Part shown: positions 1 through 7,300 of the stretch, piece after piece
Numbering within the stretch: the first letter of the stretch is position 1
Layout: each line of letters starts with the position of its first letter
Assembly: GCA_030594725.1 (NCBI GenBank)
Contig: JAUVEQ010000098.1
Coordinates: 1-8,949 of the forward strand
DNA from: Methanobacteriota archaeon
GTDB lineage: Archaea; Thermoplasmatota; DTKX01; GCA-020343715
Direction of reading: 5' to 3'
DNA length: 8,949 bases
Made by a program: the position numbers and the translations under genes
The notes under the pieces: generated by a model
Database searches by the model: none
What the model was told of the DNA's origin: nothing
The model's input: the letters and a program-made list of their open reading frames with translations, nothing else

Positions 1-126
1 GGAGAGGAGGAAGACACCTTCCAGATCGAACCTATCCACATCGGTCTGATCCTGGCCGTGATCGGCATAACTCTGATCGTTGCGGCCTTCTTGGCCGTGT
101 ATAAGATCTCCCGGCGTGAGGAGTAG
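1..126 (+). CDS. 3' end of a C-terminally membrane-anchored protein (partial)
   Basis: Only the last 41 codons are in the window, read in frame 1 to a TAG stop at 124-126. The visible residues run from an acidic stretch (GEEEDTFQIEP) into one hydrophobic segment of about 24 residues (starting HIGLILAVIGITL) and end in a short, partly basic tail (YKISRREE). This is the usual end of a protein whose bulk lies outside the cell and which is held by a single C-terminal transmembrane helix with a short cytoplasmic tail. There is no PGF-type motif before the helix, so it looks like a plain anchor and not an archaeosortase signal, unlike the end of the large gene downstream. The function cannot be told from this fragment. 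A GC-rich hairpin begins 45 bases after the stop. Confidence is high that the frame is coding and low for anything beyond membrane anchoring. Confidence 0.75.
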   Translation, partial: GEEEDTFQIEPIHIGLILAVIGITLIVAAFLAVYKISRREE

Positions 127-170
127 GGACCTTCGCCGGGACCCTAAACAGGGGAGGTGGGCAATACCCT

Positions 171-194
171 GGGCGGGGCCATAAGGCCCCGCCC
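171..194 (+). terminator. Perfect GC-rich stem-loop downstream of the partial gene
   Basis: GGGCGGGGCC at 171-180 and GGCCCCGCCC at 185-194 are exact reverse complements around an ATAA loop, giving a 10-bp stem that is entirely G:C. It lies 45 bases after the TAG of the upstream gene and just before the TATA box of the thioredoxin reductase gene. No T-run follows, so it is not a classic bacterial-type intrinsic terminator. Archaeal termination usually relies on T-rich tracts. It may instead stabilise or define the 3' end of the upstream transcript. The structure is certain as a sequence; the role is inferred. Confidence 0.45.
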
Positions 195-201
195 GCACAA
201 C

Positions 202-209
202 TTATTTAA
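202..209 (+). promoter_or_regulatory. Candidate TATA box for the thioredoxin reductase gene
   Basis: TTATTTAA at 202-209 is the only A+T-rich patch in an otherwise G+C-rich intergenic region. With usual archaeal spacing (centre near -27) it predicts transcription starting near base 232. That gives a leader of about 26 bases containing the Shine-Dalgarno sequence. No clear BRE can be singled out upstream, where GCACAAC follows directly on the hairpin. Confidence 0.55.
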
Positions 210-231
210 CCGAAGGTCTCGTTCCCTTCGG
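210..231 (+). promoter_or_regulatory. Inverted repeat between TATA box and predicted transcription start (candidate operator)
   Basis: CCGAAGG at 210-216 and CCTTCGG at 225-231 are perfect 7-base inverted arms separated by 8 bases, so their centres lie 15 bases apart. The element begins immediately after the TATA box and ends at the predicted start of transcription. Archaeal repressors commonly bind there to block RNA polymerase recruitment. A dimeric regulator is the simplest reading. The arms could also fold as an RNA stem if transcription starts further upstream. The repeat is seen directly; the operator role is inferred. Confidence 0.4.
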
Positions 232-243
232 ATGGTGAGCCTG

Positions 244-250
244 AGGAGGG
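244..250 (+). promoter_or_regulatory. Shine-Dalgarno sequence of the thioredoxin reductase gene
   Basis: AGGAGGG at 244-250 lies 7 bases before the ATG at 258, an ideal spacing. It fixes that ATG as the start. An upstream ATG at 232 is out of frame. Confidence 0.75.
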
Positions 251-257
251 TTAGACG

Positions 258-1181
258 ATGGAGAACGACTTCGACCTGGCCGTGATCGGCGCCGGATGTG
301 CTGGACTTGCCGCGGGAGTGTACGGTGGCAGGGCTGGAATGAAGGTCTGCATCTTCGACAAGGGCAAGGCTGGGGGTCAGCTACTGATCACCCACAAGAT
401 CGAGAACTACATCGGTTTCACAGACATCTCCGGACCCGACCTGGCGGCCAAGATGCTGGAGCACGCCCAGCAGTACTCCCAGGTAAAGGAGTTCATCGAG
501 GTGGAGCACGTGCGGGCTGAGGGGGACCACATCCTCATCAAGACCACCGAGGGCGAGTACACAGCAGCTGCATTGCTACTCTCCACAGGTGCCGACCACA
601 AGCATCTTGGCGTTCCCGGGGAGGAGGAACTGGCAGGCAAGGGCGTCTCCTATTGCGCTACCTGCGACGGTTTCTTCTTCCGGAACCGCAAGGTGATCGT
701 GGTCGGAGGAGGCTCCACCGCCGCGATCGAGTCCCTTTACCTCAAGGGGATCGATGTGGACGTCAGCCTTGTCCACCGCAGGGACCGCCTGCGGGCCGAG
801 TCCGCCCTCATCGAGGATATCAACAAGACGGATATGCCGATCCACTTCAACAAGCGTGTCATCGGCATCCAGGGAGAGAAACGCGTGGAGAAGGTGATCC
901 TCGAGTGCACCGATACGGGGGATCATACCGAGATGGCCACCGATGGCGTCTTCATTGCCATCGGCCTCCAGCCCAACGACATGCTCGCGAAGCAGCTGGG
1001 CCTGGAGATGACCGAGGATGGATTGGTCAAGGTCGACCCGGTGTTCCGCACCTCAAATCCCCGGGTGTTCGCATCGGGCGACCTGATCGGCGGGGTCAGA
1101 CAGGCCATCACCGCGGCCGCCGAAGGGACCATCGCGAGCCTCAACGTCCTACCCCTTGTCGGGAAGCAATATCCGTGGTGA
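258..1181 (+). CDS. trxB: Thioredoxin reductase (FAD/NADPH-dependent, low-Mr type)
   Basis: This flavoprotein uses NADPH to reduce the disulfide of thioredoxin or a similar protein, supplying electrons for cytoplasmic thiol redox balance. The 307-residue product matches the usual 305-320 of the family. Visible motifs, in order: FAD-binding GAGCAG at 11-16, GGQL at 39-42, the redox-active CATC at 133-136 followed by Asp137, the NADPH Rossmann motif GGGSTA at 150-155, HRRDRLRA at 173-180 (the arginines that normally read the 2'-phosphate of NADPH), and the second FAD motif around G274-D275 with RQAITAAAEG at 281-290. There is no signal peptide, so it is cytoplasmic. Position 14 is Cys where the family usually has Pro or Ser; this is a minor variant. 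It has its own TATA box and Shine-Dalgarno sequence, and a 135-base gap separates its stop from the next start, so it is probably a single-gene transcript. The retained HRR...R motif argues against the NADPH-independent type known from Thermoplasma acidophilum. Ferredoxin-dependent relatives remain a small possibility. Confidence 0.93.
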   Translation: MENDFDLAVIGAGCAGLAAGVYGGRAGMKVCIFDKGKAGGQLLITHKIENYIGFTDISGPDLAAKMLEHAQQYSQVKEFIEVEHVRAEGDHILIKTTEGEYTAAALLLSTGADHKHLGVPGEEELAGKGVSYCATCDGFFFRNRKVIVVGGGSTAAIESLYLKGIDVDVSLVHRRDRLRAESALIEDINKTDMPIHFNKRVIGIQGEKRVEKVILECTDTGDHTEMATDGVFIAIGLQPNDMLAKQLGLEMTEDGLVKVDPVFRTSNPRVFASGDLIGGVRQAITAAAEGTIASLNVLPLVGKQYPW

Positions 1182-1256
1182 GGAAAAGGGGTCGTACCGC
1201 CGCCGATTTGGGGGGTGCCAGTATCTGCGGTGGAGTCAAGTAACGAACGCATAATG

Positions 1257-1263
1257 TTATATA
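1257..1263 (+). promoter_or_regulatory. TATA box for the large oligosaccharyltransferase gene
   Basis: TTATATA at 1257-1263 is a near-consensus archaeal TATA box, preceded by the purine-rich GCATAATG. It predicts transcription starting near 1286-1288 and a leader of about 30 bases before the ATG at 1317. Nothing else convincing is visible between 1182 and 1256; no T-rich terminator for the thioredoxin reductase gene stands out. Confidence 0.65.
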
Positions 1264-1302
1264 CAGAAAGTGGTATAGCGGGTCCAACCCAGCCACAGAA
1301 CT

Positions 1303-1307
1303 GAAGG
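1303..1307 (+). promoter_or_regulatory. Shine-Dalgarno sequence that decides the start at 1317
   Basis: GAAGG at 1303-1307 lies 9 bases before ATG 1317. It abuts TTG 1308 with no spacing at all, so the TTG is an unlikely start. An in-frame TGA at 1302-1304 rules out any earlier start. Confidence 0.6.
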
Positions 1308-1316
1308 TTGAATCAG

Positions 1317-4300
1317 ATGACGGGACCCAGCGGTGTGAAGGATCGAAGCGGATCGTCCGACAAGGGTGGACGGTCCGACCGCAGACGCGGGAGCGTCGCG
1401 GAGGGGTCCCAATCTGCCACCAAGGAGGGGCTCAAGCAGGTGCGCAAGTACCTGTGGCAGCGTAAGTACACGATAATGTACCTGGCTATCCTGATCATCC
1501 TCTCCTTCGCGGTACGAACCGTTTGGTACTACCCCGCGGCGTTCACCGGAGGACCGACCCCATTACTGTCGGGTAACGACCCCGACTACCACAAGCGCAC
1601 CGTGGACTTCTTCCTGGACAACAAGGAATTCCTAAGATGGGACCCACTCCTGAACTACCCTATAGGCGGACCCAATCCCAACCCACCAGCATACTCCACA
1701 TCGGTGGCATTGATAGGCCTGGCCATATCACCATTCTATCATACATTGGGCGATGCGGCATGGTTATCGATGCAGATAGGGGCATGCCTCTGGGCCGCCC
1801 TCACCGTGATCCCGGTGTACCTTTTCACCAAGGAGATGTTCGGCCGGAAGAGCGCCTACCTGTCAGCGTTCTTCATAGCCTTCATGGCGGGAAACGTCGA
1901 AAGGACGCCCCTGGGCTTCTCTGACCACGACGCGTTCTTCATGTTCTTCATCGTCGTGGGATTCTTCTTCATGCTCAAGTCCCTGCGCCTGGTGAAGACA
2001 CGGGTCTACGTCAAGAGCTGGTCCGAACCTCGGGATATAACGATCGGTCTGACAGAGTTCGTCCGGTCCAACCGTATCGCCCTACTGTACTCTGCGATGG
2101 CAGGCTTCACATTGGGGGCCATGGCCTTGTCCTGGAAGGGGTTCCCCTACGCCTTGGCCATCATCTTCATCTACCTGCTATTCCACATGCTGGTGAACAA
2201 GTTCAGACGCATTGACAACACGGCAATCGGCCTGACGGTCCTCATCACCGTCTCCATCCTCATGCTGGTCTCTTTGCCGTACTATATGTCGATGAACTTC
2301 ATGAACTGGTACGAGGCTCCCGCGATCCTGTTCGCCGCGACATGTCTCGTTGTGGCGGTCTTCCTCTTCACTCGAGACCTGCCCTGGTTGTTGATCCTGC
2401 CGATATTCCTGTTGATCCTCGTGGTGGCCCTGACCTTCGTTTGGTTCCTGCTGCCCGATGTGTGGGTCAACGTGTTCAGTGGTGCGGGCTACTTCATCCG
2501 GACCAAACTGTACGGGACCATCGCAGAGGCGCAACCACCAGACTTCAACCGTCTGGTGTTCGCCTACGGGATGACCACCTTCTTCCTGGCGCTCGTCGGC
2601 GTCGTGATCATGATCAAGGACATGCCAAAGGGGTGGAAGAACGACGCGATCTTCACCACCATCTGGGCCCTTGTATCGATGTACATGGCCATCGCTGCGA
2701 TACGCTTCATGTACAACGCGACCCCGGTGTTCGCCATCCTCTCGGGCTGGATCACTTGGAAGGTAATAGAACGACTGGATTACAGACGAATGGTCAGAGT
2801 GTTCAGGAGCATGAAGGGGGACTTCTTCAAGGCCATCAAGTACTCCATCAAGCTGCGTCATGTGGCCGGGGCCCTGTTCCTGGTCGTGTTGATCGTCGCG
2901 CCGAACATCTGGTACAGCGTGGACGCCGGTATCCCCTACGAGTCCAAAAAGGAAAAGGACCTGGGCATCTACAACTGGCTACCGGAATGGCTTAGACCAT
3001 CCGAGGAGCTCTTCGATCCGGATTCCAACAACCTGTGGTACCTTGGCTCCTTCGGTACAAGCTTCATGTCCGAATATTGGGCCGAAGGCATGTGGTGGCT
3101 GGCCGAACAGGACACATGGGTGCCAGAGGAAGAACGGCCAGGTTTCATATCATGGTGGGATTACGGTCACTGGTGCGTCAATGTGGGAGAGCATCCGACC
3201 GCCGCCGACAACTTCCAGAACGGTGTGGAGTTCGCAGGGAACTTCATAGGGGCCGGGGGTGAGGAGGAGGCCAATGCCCTGATGCTCGTGCGGCTGTTCC
3301 AGACGAACATGCGCAACGAGACCGTCGTCGAGTACATGCGGGCCGAGATCGGTGATCTGGCGACCAACGAGCTCCTCGACCTCTACAGGAACCCCGGGAA
3401 GTACACCCATCTCATCCATGATTATCCCGAGCGCTACGGTCTCAAGGACGATGAGATCTCGGCCAGGAACACCATCTACATCCACGGCAGCTGGGTCATC
3501 ATGGAGGCTACCGACAGTGCCCAGAGGGTGAACATGCTGCTCTGGTACGGCAACGCCGTCGGAGACCAGTTCCGCTACTTCGCGGTCGATTCCCGCCTGA
3601 TGCCCTCCAGTTACCAGAACACGGGCATCTTCTACGCGCCGATCACCCTTTCGGACAGCCGGGTCGAGGACTACATCGAGATAGTGGCCATCTACAACGG
3701 CAACCAGATAACCCTCGAGCAGGCTGCGGAACTGCCCGCCACGGAACGGGCAAACCTCCAGTACCAGTTGGTCTGGAAGCGACCCTTCTTCGAGTCGATG
3801 TTCTACAGGACGTTCATAGGTTACAGCGGCTACGACATGGGGCCCGACTTCACGGACAGCGGCATCCCGTACGTCACCGGCGACCTGGCCCAGTACCCGC
3901 CCCAGTACGCGTGGAACCAGACCCACTGGGCTGCGGTATCCCACACGGTCCACTGGAACCCCTACGATGCCGCGAACATCAGTCAGCACCAGAGGGACTG
4001 GGAGGTCGTATCATGGGACGAGGGCATTGCGCGCAAGCAGGCCGATGAGGGCGTCGTCGACGACGCCATCCGCTCCATCTCCCAGGGCGTCATTTACGTC
4101 AAGTGGTACGCGGGTGCCTGGGTCAACGGCACCGTCAGGACCGAGACGGGGGATCCCGTTCCCGGGGCCACCATCACCGTCCACGACGGCTTCAGGTTCA
4201 TCGGTGAGTACATGGGACCCGATTACCTGGGCGTGCCCCACGGGACCACGACCACCGACGAGAACGGACGGTACTCGATCCTCGCACCCTTCGGGAACGT

Positions 4301-7300
4301 CACCGTGGTCGCCTCGAACGGTGGTGGCCTTGAATACGTCACGCTCCACGAACGTAACATCCTGAACCAGACCAACCTTTTCATCTCCGATGACGCATCG
4401 ATGCGCATCGGCGAGTACAACTTCACTGCGGACATGACGGTGCCGATCGCATACCAGAGCGGCATCCTCTTCCTCGACTCGAACCAGAACGGTGTGTACG
4501 ACGAGGACGAGGCGATGGGCAACGCCAGGATGTTCCTGGAGGGCGTGCAGGGCCTGAACACCACCCACAACCTCACCACCTTCGCCAACGGGTTCTACGA
4601 GTTCAAGAACGCTCTCCCGGGCGAGTACACGGTGACCGTGTTCTACGATGATCACGAGATAGAGGAAGTGGCGCTGATCTCTCTCGGACCTGGAGATGTG
4701 AAGGAAGAGGACCTCCCCGTCCCATTCTCCGAGATCTCCGGTACGATAACCAGACGTGATGGAGAGGACGTGAAGGGCACCGAGATGCTCGTCCGCCACC
4801 TCGCGAACAACGAGACCGTCGTAAGCGAGGCCGACGCCCTGGGCAATTACATCTTCGACGACCTCCTGCCCGGCAACTATAGTTTGGAGATCTACGTTCC
4901 CGGGACCCAACCCATCAACGAATCCGTGACGCTCACGCTGGCTGAGGTGAGGACCCTCAACTACACCCTGGTTCCCATCGCCTTCGTTGAGGGAACGGTT
5001 TTCGAGGACGACAACGACAATGGTCAACCCGATCCCGGTGAGGGCCTGGGGAACATGACCATCACCTACCAGAGGATCGGGGTGGAGGGCATCGTCCTGA
5101 CAACCGTCACCAACGAGACGGGCCACTACAACGGGTCCATCCCCAAGGGGCTTTGGACCACCTACGTCAACGAGTTCATCGACGGTGACCATTTCGGGTA
5201 TCTTGGGCAGATCGAGGTGGACCCGGACGATTGGTCCTATATGATGAACCTGAGCATCATACCCTCGTACCTGGTCAACGGTACGATAATGCGTCAGGCA
5301 TCGGACTCCAACGAGACCCTCATACCGGCCGGCAGGACGCTGGTCGAGATCTGGAACGATGACGGACGCATCAACGTGCTTGCCAACTCATCAGCCGTCT
5401 TCGGGATCCACCTGCCCGTGGGAGAGTACTCCCTGATGACCTCCAAGGTGATCGGGGAGCGGCCCCGTGTCCACCTCACCCATATCAATGTCACGGAGGA
5501 CATTGACCTGGGCGAGATCGAACTGACGAACGGGACCCGACTCATGGGACACGTCTTCTTCGACAAGAACGGGAACGACGCCCCTGGTCCCGACGAGGGG
5601 GTCGCGAACGGGAACATAATATTCGAGGCCGATGGACATCGCTTCAATACCACGACCATCTCCAACGGCAGCTATGAGATGATAGCCGCTCCCTTCAACT
5701 ACACCATCTCCATCGACGCCGATGCCTACGAACCTTACAGCAGCTATATCAACGCTAGTGGGAACGTGAATCCGACCAAGAAGAACTTCCCGCTCCAACC
5801 TTACAACGTCACCTACTCCGGCATCGCCGGATACGACTGGGATGATAACGGTAACCTTACGGGCGACGGGTTCCCGCTCCTCAACATCTCCTTCGTTGCC
5901 GTCGACCCACCGACGAACCCCAATGCCCGGTCGATCAATGTCACCACCGATGCGGAGGGTTACTACGAGACCGAACTGGCACCGGGCAAGTACCGGATCA
6001 AGGTGCTGCTCGACCGGGATGAGGACCTGGGTTCCTTCAGGTACACCTACGATGAGATCATCAATGTCAACCCGACCACGGAGGACCAGACCAAGAACGT
6101 CTGGCTCGAGCGAAAGGTCAGGTTCAACGGCACGGTGGTACTTGACGGGAACAACACGACGGTCCATACCACCATCCGTGTCGACGAGGGCGCCCAGAGG
6201 ATCACCGTCTCCGCGGGTGAGTTCGATGACTATGTGAACGTGGGCGAGCATCTGATGACCGCGACCTACTTCACTACCTCCAACGGGACGACGGATACCA
6301 GGTACGAGCTGGAGATGATCTACGATTTCGATCGACCCACCACCCTGGAGATCGTCATGTATCCCGTCGTGAAGTTCACGGGGGTCCTCTACTACGATTG
6401 GAACGAGAACGGCGAGTTCGACCCCGCTGACCCTGACGATCCCGAGGACGAGGGCGAGGCCATCCACGTGCCCCGGTTCACCCTTCAGGGCATCAAGGAC
6501 CACGAGGTGTATCCATTCGTTAACGGCACCTTCGAGAGCTCCCTGTACCCCTACGATAACTACACCCTGTTCCTCCAACAGAGGGATTTCGACGACGCCA
6601 CGGGTGTGGAGTACCAGTGGTACAAGAACATCACCGTGGACATATCCACGGACACGGAAATGGAGGTCAGCCTCGACCGACGGCTCGAGTTCAACGGTCG
6701 GGTCTATTGGGACCGGGACGGGGATGACGACCCCGCGGGTGAAGAGGCGATCGAGGATGCAACGGTGACCATCGATGCCGTCGATGGAGCGGTCTCGTAC
6801 GAGTTGATCACCGGCTCCAATGGCCGTTACGTCCAGTTCGTCCAGGTCGACGCCGAGGGGAACGGCACCTACCTGGTCTCCGTGACCGCACCCGGCTTCA
6901 CCCCGGACCAACCCGAGTGGGAGCACACCGTCTCCGCCAACAATAGAACGCTGGACCTCGAGATGTCGGCATCGAACGTGACCTTCAATGGTACCACCTT
7001 CCTGGACCAGAACATGAACGGGGAGATGAACCGCTACGAGTTCCCGATACCTGTCGAGAACATAGAACTCTGGGACGCTCAGAACAGGAGCATATACTAC
7101 CAGGCCTCCACGGACGAGAACGGGAGCTTCCAGATATCGGTGGAGCCCGGGACGTACGATGTGTACGCCTGGACGGAGATCGATGGTGGTTACCTGGTCC
7201 ACCTTGGTGAACACGAGGTCGTTCCCGAGAACGAGACCCAGGACGTGTTCCTTCCGCTCACGGTCGGCCGCCGCGGTTCCGGCATCATGTACTTCTACAA

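Noticed and set aside
149..171. Second, weaker hairpin (CAGGG ... CCCTG) upstream of the GC-rich stem
   Set aside because: The stem is only 5 bp with a 13-base loop in G-rich sequence, which is easily met by chance, and it touches the much stronger stem at 171-194.
1196..1231. ACCGC ... GCGGT inverted repeat after thioredoxin reductase as a terminator
   Set aside because: Five base pairs around a 26-base loop with no T-run is not convincing as a terminator.
653..1243. 196-codon plus-strand open frame overlapping thioredoxin reductase
   Set aside because: It is out of frame with a gene that carries all the family motifs, and its product is an Arg/Pro/Gly/His-rich shadow typical of the wrong frame in G+C-rich DNA.
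1308..1316. TTG at 1308 as the start of the large gene
   Set aside because: The GAAGG ribosome-binding sequence directly abuts this TTG with no spacing, whereas ATG 1317 has 9 bases of spacing and is the stronger codon.
4011..5192. 393-codon open frame on the minus strand
   Set aside because: Same kind of antisense shadow of the large gene, with a low-complexity Val/Gly/Asp-rich product and no motif or ribosome-binding context of its own. The 279-codon frame at 3150-3989 and the 227-codon frame at 2178-2861 are rejected for the same reason.
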